The notes below the pieces were generated by a model that was given only the letters and a program-made list of their open reading frames with translations, did not search any database and was not told the DNA's origin. From Whitmania pigra (Eukaryota; Annelida; Clitellata; Hirudinida; Haemopidae), in contig JAJTWR010000275.1 in NCBI GenBank assembly GCA_021613335.1, forward strand, positions 1,455,001 to 1,519,000: DNA of 64,000 nt. Direction: 5' to 3'. The translations under genes and the position numbers were made by a program. Shown here piece by piece: positions 13,561 to 24,100 of this stretch. The stretch's first letter is position 1. Every line of letters begins with the position of its first letter.

Positions 13561-14735
13561 ATTATTTCATTTTCTGAGGTATTTGGGGCAGACAAATGGG
13601 TGTCTTCCCTTTCTATTTCTTCTTTCTTTTATTGCATAACATCTCCAACAAAACACTTTCCAATGGATCTGTGGGTTCTTTTTTATGAATTGAATGAGGA
13701 TGTAAAATATCGGTAAAAGGCCTTATCTGAAGGCCTTTCTGTTACCACTTTCTTTCAACTTTATTCATTTCCATTAAAACACTTACAGGTGTTTTCCATA
13801 AGATGGGACAGATGAGGGACGATGTTATCTTCGTTCTTACTCGGGTGGGAGAGAGACTTCGATTTTGTTTGATTTCTGGGATATTTGAGGCAGACAAGTC
13901 TTTGATCCTAGTCTCCTCTTCAGTACGCCCTATTATGTCAGCAAGATCAGAAGATGATTATTAACCACAAAATCCCTCCTGCTCATTGGGCATTGAATTT
14001 GTTCCATGAGTCATTCCTTTATTCCGCTTTGATGTTTGGTGCTACTGAATTGAAACAACAACATCTTACCTTTTTGAGGCCAATGATGTTGTGCATAGTG
14101 TGTATGTTCAAGGATGCTGACTTGTAACAATTCTCTTGAACTCGGTGAAGAGAAGGTCAAGGGCAACATATTCCCCGGCATCTCTTAAAGTGGCAGGTTA
14201 CAAAGATTTGCTATTCCATCATCTTGGGCCTTTAGCAAGTTCATCAAGCGATCCAAGACAAATTTTTAGTTTTGATTCATGTTTTCAAACTCATTTGGAG
14301 TGAATGTTTCTTCATGAACTTCATGCTGGCCTTTGGTAGCTTTGTTATTATTCTTCTTGATCCTCTTCTTCTTTTTACCTAAGAAAGCAAGCTTGTAATT
14401 TTTATCGAAAGTTTTACAAAAACATGTTAAAACAATCGAGTTTAACAAATTCGTTGTGCCAGGTGCACGATCCCTGGTGGCCAGTGAAGCCTCGGAGCCA
14501 TTTTGCACATTCTGCTTGTTTCTTCATACAAGAACATGTAAGAATTCTTACTTATAATTTTCATTTAACAAGGGATCTGTGCCCCTTTCCTGCTGAAGAT
14601 AAAATATAATTTTTCTTGATCCACTTCGTTGAAATCACTAGTACCAAAACTTACTATGTTTCTTGTCTTCACAATGGGTCCTTTCTAAATGACTTAAATG
14701 AGGGTGTCAAATATCTTTAAAAGGCCATATCTTGT
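13561..14735. repeat. Pair of diverged duplicated fragments of unknown origin
   Basis: The phrase around 13681-13728 ('...aatgaggatgtaaaatatc..taaaaggcc') recurs at 14685-14732 ('...aaatgagggtgtcaaatatc..taaaaggcc'). A second phrase at about 13573-13615 ('tttggggcagacaaatgggtgtcttccc') resembles 13880-13920 ('tttgaggcagacaagtctttgatcc'). This suggests an old internally repeated mobile element or segmental duplication. No transposase or other protein is recognised in it. Confidence 0.4.
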
Positions 14736-15017
14736 TATACATATTTTGGTTATATATATGTTTTGTCAACTATGCTATGTGGAGTGACTAGTGAGCTCTA
14801 CTGTTGTGTGCAAGTTGTAAGTAATAAACTTTAAGCGATGATTACTTATGCAGTAAGCTATATGTAACGTTTTGCAAGTTTAATTCCACACGGAATCAAT
14901 CATTGCAGACACGTACTTTTAATCTACGACTAGTTTACCGATATGCAGCAGCCATACGGCTACTCCACATCAGTATTGCTCGTATTGTTCAGAATGGGAC
15001 TGTCTCCATTCCTGATC

Positions 15018-17375
15018 CTCCTCCCTGATCTGCCGACGCCTTCTTGGAGCGGACTTCGGTCATCCCTTGTTCGTTACCTGAGGGTTCCACTGGTCTGGCA
15101 GGCATTTTGCCCGTGATGTGCCCAGTGTATATGTCCCTTGACCACTTGATGGTGACAGCCACTATGAGTTTCCTCAGAGTGGTGGCATAACTGTTGCCGA
15201 TACCTAGGGCGGTGAGAACCTAGTGCCTGTCTCCCAGTCTAGCCCAAAGAAATTCAGCCAAGTATGAAGCGATGTGAAGGTCGCATGTTCCATGCATCCT
15301 CTTGAATTTATCTTTGGCGCACTTCCATAAATTTTCTACTCCCTTTGTGTGTACACCGTCTGGAACGACAAACGTAATCGAATGGTTCACAGTGGCATGC
15401 TCCAAACCTGGGCCCTGGTCAGGTTTCTGTAAGCTGCCCAATGGTTGCTCCAACCTCTTTAAATTTTCAACTCCGTTTGTGTGTACACAGTCTGGAGCGA
15501 CAAACATAACCGAACGGTTCACAGTGACATGCTCCAAACCTGGGCCCTGGTCAGGTTTCTGTAAGCTGCCCACTGGTCGCTCCAAACTATCGTTCATGCA
15601 GGGCAAATAATAAATATTTAATGTATTAATAACACAATTTGTCAAGTACTGAGTATATTACCAGGAAAAAGGTGCTATGCCTCTGGCCTGTCTCCCAGTT
15701 TAGCCCAAAGAAATTCAGCCAAGTATGAAGCGATGTGAAGGTCGCATGTTCCATGCATCCTCTTGAATTTATCTTTGGCGCACTTCCATAAATTTTCTAC
15801 TCCCTTTGTGTGTACACCGTCTGGAGCGACAAACGTAACCGAATGGTTCACAGTGGCATGCTCCAAACCTGGGCCCTGGTCAGGTTTCTGTAAGCTGCCC
15901 ACTGGTCGCTCCAAACTATCGTTCCTGCAGGGCAAATAATAAATCTTTAATGTTTTTAATAACACAATTTGTCAAGTACTGAGTATATTACCAGGAAAAA
16001 GGTGCTATGCCTCTGGCCTGTCTCCCAGTTTAGCCCAAAGAAATTCAGCCAAGTAAGAAGTGATGTGAAGGTCGCATGTCCCTTGCATCCTCTTGAATTT
16101 ATCTTTGGTGCACTTCCATAAATTTTCTATTCCCTTTGTGTGTACACCGCCTGGAGCGACAAACGTAACCGAATGGTTCACAGTGGCATGCTCCAAACCT
16201 GGGCCCTGGTCAGGTTTCTGTAAGCTGCCCACTGGTCGCTCCAAACTATCGTTCATGCAGGGCAAATAATAAATATTTAATGTATTAATAACACAATTTG
16301 TCAAGTACTGAGTATATTACCAGGAAAAAGGTGCTATGCCTCTGGCCTGTCTCCCAGTTTAGCCCAAAGAAATTCAGCCAAGTATGAAGCGATGTGAAGG
16401 TCGCATGTTCCATGCATCCTCTTGAATTTATCTTTGGCGCACTTCCATACATTTTCTACTCCCTTTGTGTGTACACCGTCTGGAGCGACAAACGTAACCG
16501 AATGGTTCACAGTGGCATGCTCCAAACCTGGGCCCTGGTCAGGTTTCTGTAAGCTGCCCACTGGTCGCTCCAAACTATCGTTCCTGCAGGGGAAATAATA
16601 AATATTTAATGTATTAATAATTTGTCAAGTCCTGAGTATATTACCAGGCAAAAGGTTCTATTGTATTATAGGTAGGAGCATGGCCTCATCCCTATGCTCA
16701 ACCTCCACGATGAAAGCGTCCTTCTTTGTTGGTCGATCCCACCAAAAACCCATCTGGGCCTTACGGCTCTGGCCTTGTGGTTTTTTGGCCTCTTACGGGT
16801 CAAAACCAAACTTCCATCAATTTGGACAAAGTCCTGGACCCAGATTTGAATCGGATTATCTCTATCCCAATACACACAGAGATCCCGAAACATATTAAGC
16901 CAATCAGGAAGAGTGTGGGAAGTATCCAACTGAAGCATTGCACCTACAGAAGCCTGACTCATGTCACCAAGAGACCAATAATAAGTCATCTGCATATGAT
17001 GTAAACATTTACTTAAATATTTTTTCCATCGATAACTTAAATTAGGAAACATAAATTTAAAACAAATAAAATACAGAATACCAGGATAAGTTTTTTCATC
17101 GGTAAGTGACATTTGCCGAAGAAACTTTTGTATCGCATAGTCTTGGTTGCATGACATTGAGGGCATTGCCAATGACAGCCATCACTGATGTCCTTCCTTG
17201 GAGCCAACACCATTGGCGATTGACAAGTACAAATTCTTGCTCTACTCAATAAACCATGATTCATTGCCCACATGAAAGCGCCTCGAGGCTCACAAACATC
17301 GATAGCCAGGCGGACTGGACAAATATCCGATATATATACTCTCGGGTGGGTTGGCCACGGCTCAGTCATAATCAT
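15018..17375 (-). mobile_element. Decayed Merlin (IS1016/ISXO2-like) DNA transposon
   Basis: Read on the minus strand, the pieces appear in the order of a Merlin/IS1595-type DDE transposase. An N-terminal zinc-ribbon-like segment comes first (17375-17037; cysteine pair C-T-C, then W-Q-C-P-Q-C and a basic Y-K-S-F-F-G stretch). Next is the block with the first catalytic aspartate (17172-16666; V-Q-I-D-G-S, later R-W-V-F-G-G-I-D). The second aspartate (S-D-Q-W-A-A-Y) and the third acidic residue (G-V-E-N-L-W) are present in each of four repeated C-terminal segments. The zinc-ribbon and core frames do not join. A frame break between S-D-Q-W-A-A-Y and the G-V-E-N-L-W part is shared by the repeats, so the element is dead. 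Terminal inverted repeats were not located. The stretch 15018-15220 continues the frame and may be transposase tail or captured host DNA. Confidence 0.75.
15225..16650 (-). repeat. Four tandem copies of the Merlin C-terminal coding segment
   Basis: A unit of about 330 bases starts at about 15225, 15685, 16015 and 16344 on the + strand. Landmarks are the shared 'ctgtctcccagt' start and the shared 'gagtatattaccagg' at 15651, 15981, 16310 and 16634. The first copy also carries an internal duplication of about 127 bases, which makes it longer. Copies differ by a few per cent. Each encodes the same final transposase segment plus the intervening AT-rich spacer, so this is local tandem amplification and not independent insertions. 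Confidence 0.85.
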
Positions 17376-17589
17376 CTAGCCAGGCAGTCGACATTAATAA
17401 ACATGGACATTAAAGGATGCTGGTGCTTATCAACACAACTGATTCTTTTTTCAATGTCTTTCTGCTCAAGTTCTTTGATATGTTTGAGCTCAATTTTATG
17501 TTTTCAGATTTCTTTTCTTCTAAATCTGAAACCTTGAATTTGACGGATTTGTTTCTTCAGTGTCACTCAGCTCAAGTTCTTCACTTACG

Positions 17590-17925
17590 TCGAACCATAA
17601 GGTTTGGTTGAGAGATGCAACCATAGTTTGAAAAACATGATATTCAAACTAGCTGAAGCTCATCCGAAGGAGTTTTTTAAATTGCTACCTTTCATGTTGT
17701 GGTTTATGTTCATCAACCACTTGCATTTCTCCTTTCACATTAGTGTATGGCAGTTTACCATGAGGACAACATGCAATTTTGCAATGGAGTGGCGTGGTGA
17801 ATATGAATTACCTTTTAATTTAGATAAAAACCTAGCTAAATATCTTTTGAAACTTATATGCAGAATCTCAAAACTGCCATATGTTTTCATGAGATTGCTG
17901 GTGATCCAGAGTACAAAGTAATTAT
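17590..17925 (+). mobile_element. Ty3/gypsy integrase fragment (degenerate)
   Basis: The frame beginning near 17604 reads V-E-R-C-N-H-S-L-K, then A-H-P-K-E and L-L-P-F-M-L-W. This is the conserved end of the integrase core in Ty3/gypsy retroelements, followed by a W-R-G-E-Y block typical of the region after it. The frame is open but truncated on both sides. No LTR was identified. It sits upstream of the RT/RNase H fragment, the reverse of normal pol order, so the element has been rearranged or two insertions are present. Confidence 0.65.
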
Positions 17926-18430
17926 GTTCATAAAGATAAAGCTTTGACTAGTAGAAAATTAACAGCTTAGAACATCTAATGAGTCATATTGTGAACAAAG
18001 AGCTCAATTATTTAATATAATTGACGGGTTCACCATGTATCTTTGAAACCATGCGGTCGACTTTTTGTCCATAGTAGAGTATTTGTAATTTCTCCAATGT
18101 TCCCTGATAACCCCTTGCTTTCTGCCAGGAAGTTCCTGGTCAGATTTTATTTCTGACTCTGTCATAATTATGGTTAAATTGTTCTAACATCTAAAATACA
18201 ATTCATCTTGGACTTTTAACAGGTAAATTAAGGAGCTTTCGTCTAGGGTTGTTGAAAAGGGGTATAGAATTAAAGAACATCCTGCTGGATTCTTGTTGAG
18301 TTTTCAATTACGAACAGAAAGGTCTGAAAGCTTCCAGAGTTAAAGATAAAAAAGAAGCAAAGGGTCAATTAAGGGGCTTTTCATCTGGGATTTTAGACTT
18401 AAATTAATCATTTTGGGGTTCAAGTCTAGC

Positions 18431-18566
18431 TGATTGGAAGCTGGTCATAAAACATTAACATCGACCTCTAAACCTTTCTACAGGTAGCCTAAAGAACTTC
18501 ATGCTAAACTACTTGCACCAGTGAAGCCAGTCTATGGTAATTGAGCAGCACCCTCTGTTGTCCAGT
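18431..18566 (+). pseudogene. Decayed copy of the DUSP10 intron 1/exon 2 junction
   Basis: These 136 bases align without gaps to 7771-7906 of the DUSP10-like gene, with about 25 mismatches by hand count (roughly 82% identity). The copied part includes intron 1 sequence (shared 'cataaaacattaaca'), the 3' splice site ('tttctacaggt') and about 80 bases of exon 2. The former reading frame now meets a TGA. Because intron sequence is present, it arose by DNA duplication and not by reverse transcription. It lies between two Ty3/gypsy fragments. Confidence 0.85.
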
Positions 18567-18639
18567 AATAGCCAGTTCATCAACGGAGGAGCATTTCAGA
18601 CACCTGGAGTAGGATGCTGAAGAAGAGGTTCTCAGGTTT

Positions 18640-19475
18640 CATTTCACAGTGAACAAGGAGTGGTGCAAATTTGCAGTCACTATCACTACGTTCCCGGTAC
18701 ATCGCTTGAGCTCAGATGCCATACAACCACTTTGGACAATGTCAAGGCCATCACAGGGTACAAACAACCAGAGATGCTTGGACAACTCCAGAGATTTCTT
18801 GAATTCATGATGATGGCCATGGTGAACAGATATGTCCAAGAAGCAGAAATATTGCTCAACCTGGCCCAGTTACAAGCATTCCAGAAAGTAAAGGAAGCAT
18901 TGTAATCAGCCACCTGACTCGTGTTCTGGGACAGGGACAGTCACCTTCGGCTCTCCTCAGACGATGTAGCTAGCACGGCACTGGAATAAGTGGCGTTTTT
19001 CTTGAAGAAATTCAGCCCTGCAGAGACGAGGTACAGCACGTTTGGCAGAGAACTTTTAGCTGTACTTGGCTGTGAAGCATTTCCAACATCTCCTGGAAGG
19101 CCAGCAGTTCACCATCTATGCAGATCGCAAGCCGCTCGCATTCGCCTACAAGAGTCGATCCAGCCTACATTCACTAATGGAGATGCAATAGACTACATCA
19201 ACCAATTCTCGATGCAGACATCAAGCACATTAAGGGAGAACAGATAGTAGCAGAAGCTCTCTCATGTACCGAAGTCAGTGCCGTCAAAACAGTCAATCTG
19301 CAAGAGATAGCCACTACACCACAAGTGCTCGTCCAAATCGATTCCTACAGTACTTCATCCCCTTTTATGTCCGAGAGCCGTAGGAAGTACTTTGTCATCC
19401 GAAGGATTGGACAACGTGACATGATTTCAGTCGACAGGCTCAAACCAGCGGTTCTTCCCAAGGCTTCTATCAACC
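18640..19475 (+). mobile_element. Ty3/gypsy RT-RNase H and integrase-tail fragments (degenerate)
   Basis: Successive frames read as the Ty3/gypsy segment between reverse transcriptase and RNase H. An I-T-G-Y-K-Q-P-E block with L-G-Q-L-Q-R-F-L is followed by an A-F-Q-K-V-K-E-A block ending in a stop. Next come the RNase H-like F-S-P-A-E-T-R-Y-S-T-F and an H-I-K-G-E-Q-like block. Near 19380-19450 an integrase-tail block reads G-Q-R-D-M-I-S-V-D-R-L-K-P-A. Stops and frame changes separate them, so the copy cannot be active. Confidence 0.7.
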
Positions 19476-19524
19476 CAAACACGGCGACAACCAGGCCAGA
19501 CATCAGCCCTGCATTACCACTGGA

Positions 19525-19953
19525 TCAAACATGTTCAGGACAAAGTAGCCCATGAGATTCAAAGGCTATGAGGTTCCAATGACCATTTGCTTTCCAGTTT
19601 CTCCTGTTGAGGTAGTATTGTAGGACTTTGTCCTGCAATAGTGAAGAGGTACAAAAAGGACACTTTAGGAGAGATTTTAGACTGATGGTTTTGAGAAACT
19701 CTTCTAGATTATTCACATTGTTGGGCATGCATTTAGCTGTTTCATTTTTGAAAATTTTAGCAGCTTTTTTTAAAATTTGAAGCATGTTACGGAATTTTAT
19801 GCTATAGGCACTTGAAGCTTTTGTGCTAGGCCGAAATTCATTTAAGTGTATATTTTTTGTAAGTGTATTATTCACACAAGCAAGTTGTAAGCAAAACTCA
19901 CTTGCCATATTATAACAGGTAGGCAGTGTCTGGAAAAAGCAACAACTGAGCAA
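19525..19953 (-). CDS. Open frame of 142 codons, unidentified
   Basis: A minus-strand open frame lies just beyond the gypsy debris and overlaps no recognised gene. It contains a C-P-F-C pair (K-C-P-F-C-T-S-S-L-L) and a C-terminal C-P-E-H. Composition is protein-like (varied, with charged helices), not simple repeat. No family is recognised. It may be an exon of an uncharacterised gene, part of a mobile element or chance. Confidence 0.25.
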   Translation of the reverse strand: MLSCCFFQTLPTCYNMASEFCLQLACVNNTLTKNIHLNEFRPSTKASSAYSIKFRNMLQILKKAAKIFKNETAKCMPNNVNNLEEFLKTISLKSLLKCPFCTSSLLQDKVLQYYLNRRNWKANGHWNLIAFESHGLLCPEHV

Positions 19954-19959
19954 TTGAAA

Positions 19960-21140
19960 ACAAAAACGTGTTTTGAAAATACATGGGAGTGAACAATGCA
20001 GTCTTTAATTTTTATTAAGAACAAAATTTAGAATTATTAATAAATACAATTATTAGCTTCAAAATGGTCATGGTTGGTCGTTTAAGTGGAATTGACGATT
20101 CAAAAAACATAGCAATAGTGGCTATTGTGATCAAATGTCTGTGACAGTCGATTAACAACTTTAACCATTTTGCTCAAAAGTTGATTCTATCAAGGACGTT
20201 GTTTCTGGTGTGTTTATGTAAATAAAAAATTATAATAATTCAGGAGGAAAATACCACTTAATATCTTGTAGATAGAAATGCTGTTGCTAATTATAGTATG
20301 ATGATGATAAAAATGATGACGATGGGTAATGGTTGAGACCTTATCTAAGGACATCAAGCGATGGTGCTGATGACGTAGAGAGCGTCAATGACAACGAACA
20401 TAACCTCGACAGCGATACTCTCCAGTAAACACCATTACCATCATCGGTTAAGTAATAAAAGTTAAGAATCAGTTAATCTATTAGTACGAAAAGGGTCGAA
20501 ACTCTTAAATGAGTACACTGGCCGAATGGAGCAATAAGCTCTGGTAACTGCCAACGGTTGTCATCATCTTCCACGTCGCTATGGCAATGAACAGAGAGAA
20601 AGACAAGATGATGAATGGAGTTGGACAGATAATCAGAAAGCATTAACTAGGAATGACAGCTAGTGCTGATTAGGTGATGATTGAAGTGAGCTTAATCGAT
20701 ACTAATAGTAGCAACGACAATAGCAATGACCGAAGTGTTATAACAATAATAATAATTATTATTTCTACTATTAATAACATTGTTGCTCTTTAGATCATTG
20801 TTGTTAGTACAACAACTTTGTAATCAGCAGACCATAAACACCAATAATATGGAGGTAAAATGACAGCTATCAGTAATGATGATGATAATAATAATAACAA
20901 TGATAACAGCAAATAATAAAACCATCAAAAAGTTATGCAATTTACAGCCTTAAGTAATATGACCAATTAAAATGAGAGCATTAATCATCACATGACAAGG
21001 AATGATGTGATGATGATGATGACAATAGGTGAGATGATGGTGGCGAAGATGTCTTCAACGTCCATTCAACGGAACCTAACCCATTATCACCATCATGACC
21101 ATCACTACAATAAGAAGAATTATTTGAAACTGAATTCAAA
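19960..21140. other. Spacer downstream of LMBRD2, no gene recognised
   Basis: AT-rich DNA with short (AAT)n and (GATGAT)n tracts, for example 20875-20905 and 20990-21030. It probably includes the LMBRD2 3' untranslated region, since the gene's stop is at 21149 on the minus strand. I did not find a convincing poly(A) signal close to the stop. Confidence 0.55.
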
Positions 21141-21148
21141 CACCCAAT

Positions 21149-24100
21149 TCAGACGTCATCAAATATATTCCTCGGAGGTCCCGCTGGTCTTGTCCCTGTG
21201 CCAAGGGGGTCCCTCTGGTACGACCCGGGGTACTGGTCCCTGACCGGGTCGAAGTTCGAGGGTCGCGCGTGTGGCCGGGTGACCTCAGCTGTGGGAGCGG
21301 AGAGGTCGTCGTAACTCCTGTAGCCCATGGGTTCAGCGTCGTTCAGGAGTTCAGAACGGTCGTTGCCTGATCTGAGGACAGCTGTGATGGCAATTAGATG
21401 ATGGTGATAATGATAATAATAAAAATAATAATGATAATAATAATAATGATAATAATAATGTTATTATGACCTTGTGCTACAGTGCTCTCAATATGGGGTG
21501 AATGAAAAAAAATAATTTATTGAGTTTTTAGACTATTACTAATAATCATTGATTAGTTCATTGCCTTATCAAGATTTCAATTAATATCAAATACCTTGAG
21601 TTATTATATCATTAACTACATAATTATTAAACAGTTACTTACATTATTTAGATATCACAAAAGTTAATCACCTTAATTCATCATAATATGAGCTACATAA
21701 TTATTAATTAGTTAACTATTGGAAAGATCGGCAATGAATATTCATGAGGATTCTGATCCAACGTGATAAACTCACATGTTCTCCTGTTGACAGAAGTGGC
21801 AGCACTATCCCTTTCATTCGTTGCTCTGTCGTTCCAATTTCTCTTCCTTGAATCGGTCTCTTCCTTTCTGCTCTTCTGTCTCTTTTCTTCAATCGATTGA
21901 ATTCAATTCTCAATAACCATAGTTCCACCAATCAGAAAGCAATCAATTAAGTCCAACAAATCAGCCATCAATCACAATCAATAGAGCAATAAACACCCAA
22001 TTTGCAATTGAGAGCCAATCAATTTGGGCAAATTCCACCATCCATCCATTACTATCCTTCCCGTCATTTAGACCCATCATGCAAAACACAGTCAATCAAG
22101 AACCAATCAATTGTCATTCCAATTGAGATTTTCCTGACCTCTCTTGACGAGCTCGACACCTTCGTCGATCATCTCCTGTGTCATGTCGTCGTCGCCGATG
22201 AACTGCTGGAAGCCGAGACAGTGGAGGATCCTGGTTCCGACCCCGAAGATGGTGAGGATGCAGAGGGCCACGATGGCGATGGGAAAGTAGATGTTGAAGC
22301 CGTCCGAGATGAACTGGAGCACGTCCATGTTGCCCATGAACTGGAAAAAATGGAGTGAGATAATGTAAATGAGTTGCAGGATGGATGTGTGTGTGTTTAT
22401 CTGTTATTGTATGTGTATGTGTGTGTGTGTGTGTGTGTGAATGAGTGTGTATGTGTTAAGATGATCATGGATGGGAATTCAACAAAACAGTCGTCTGCAG
22501 TTTTGGCATGATTTTGATTTTTTTGACAACAACTCTCGCGAAAAAGGTAAATTCAAATGATTTATAATGTGTCATACTTTGCGAACATAAATTTCTAAGA
22601 AATGTAAAAGAATACTTTTTGGGAAAACTTTGAAAATACATAGCGCCATTGAATGCTTAGATTGATTAATTAATTATTTAAATAAGACCACATTAACCAA
22701 CCCTGGTATATGCAGTTTCAACCATGTTGCTATTTTTGGTTATATGGCTGTCCAGGTGAATCAGACCGAGGAAATTGAGACAAAGGGGAGGAGTCAGTCT
22801 GCAAAGCAGCCTATGAGAAGAAATTAGATCGACTCAGTAACAAATAAGACTCTGATGTAATGATATTCATTTCCATTGAATTAGATAGATGTGGAATCCA
22901 AATACACATTCTGCGTAGAATTTATCTATTTACACTATCTATTACCAATAATTTCTAAATAAATATTCCATAATAATTCCTTCACTCATCCCTCAACTGA
23001 ACTAATCATAGATCCATCCAGTTATTCAACACTGTTCTATCCATACAACCCACCCAATCATCCATCCACCCATACATCCGTCCATTCATCCATCCATTCA
23101 TTCCCAACCAACATTCCACAGAAGATCATGCTGTTCTCGTCCGTCTCGTGCGGTCCAACGAGGTAGTAATAGTTGAAGATCCTCATCCTAAAGATGGTGT
23201 AATAGGTGCACAGGCTCAGATAGGATATCGTCACAATGCTCACAAACTGAAAGTTGAAAATTAATTCAGGTTTAGTAAGGGAAAAGAGTTTAGTGGGTTT
23301 ATGTAATACGATATGTAAATTGGTTAGCGGGTTTATGTAATACAATATGTAAATTGGTTAGCGGGTTTATGTAATACAATATGTAAATTGGTTAGCGGGT
23401 TTATGTAATACAATATGTAAAGTGGTTAGCAAGTTTTATTTAATACAATGATTTGTAAATCACTTAACAGACGTTACTAAGGAATCGCTTAGTCTCGCAT
23501 ATCGCTGGTACCTCGATGACATGGTATCCACTGGCGAGCTTTGCCAGGCTGATGAACTGAGCGAGGATGGAAAGAACCGGCGACTTGACGAAGAACAGAC
23601 ACTCGCTCCACACCACCATGATGGAAAAGATGATCATCGCCACGGAAACGATCTTCAGCCCAATAGGCTTGACCTTGCACTTCCAGTACCACTCTGCAGT
23701 TTGTATTAGTCGTTTTTGACCTACTTGCTAATCGTTATTCAATAATTATGATGATGGTAATGATGATGATGGCCATGGTGATAAATGAGTAATAAATAAT
23801 TAATTAACAAGTGATTAATTAGCAATGATATCATTGGCAACACCGTCATCATCACCATAATTGCCATCAACATCATCACCGCCTCCACCTTCATCACCAT
23901 CATCATCATCCTCACAACCAACCCAATCTGGGGTTGCACAAGAAGGTCAGAAATCCCTCGTTCGGTTCAACCCCCGGCGACCTCTCGAAAACCCTCAAAC
24001 TCGACCTCATGTTCTCCTCGACTTCCTCCAACTCCATCGTCATGGAAACGACTTTTCGCCACTGGCAAGCGCTGCAGCTCTGCCTCTGCCTGGGAAGAGT

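Noticed and set aside
14733..14890. Possible solo LTR (starts TG, contains AATAAA, ends CA)
   Set aside because: No matching second copy, target-site duplication or primer-binding site could be found. The features are weak in AT-rich DNA.
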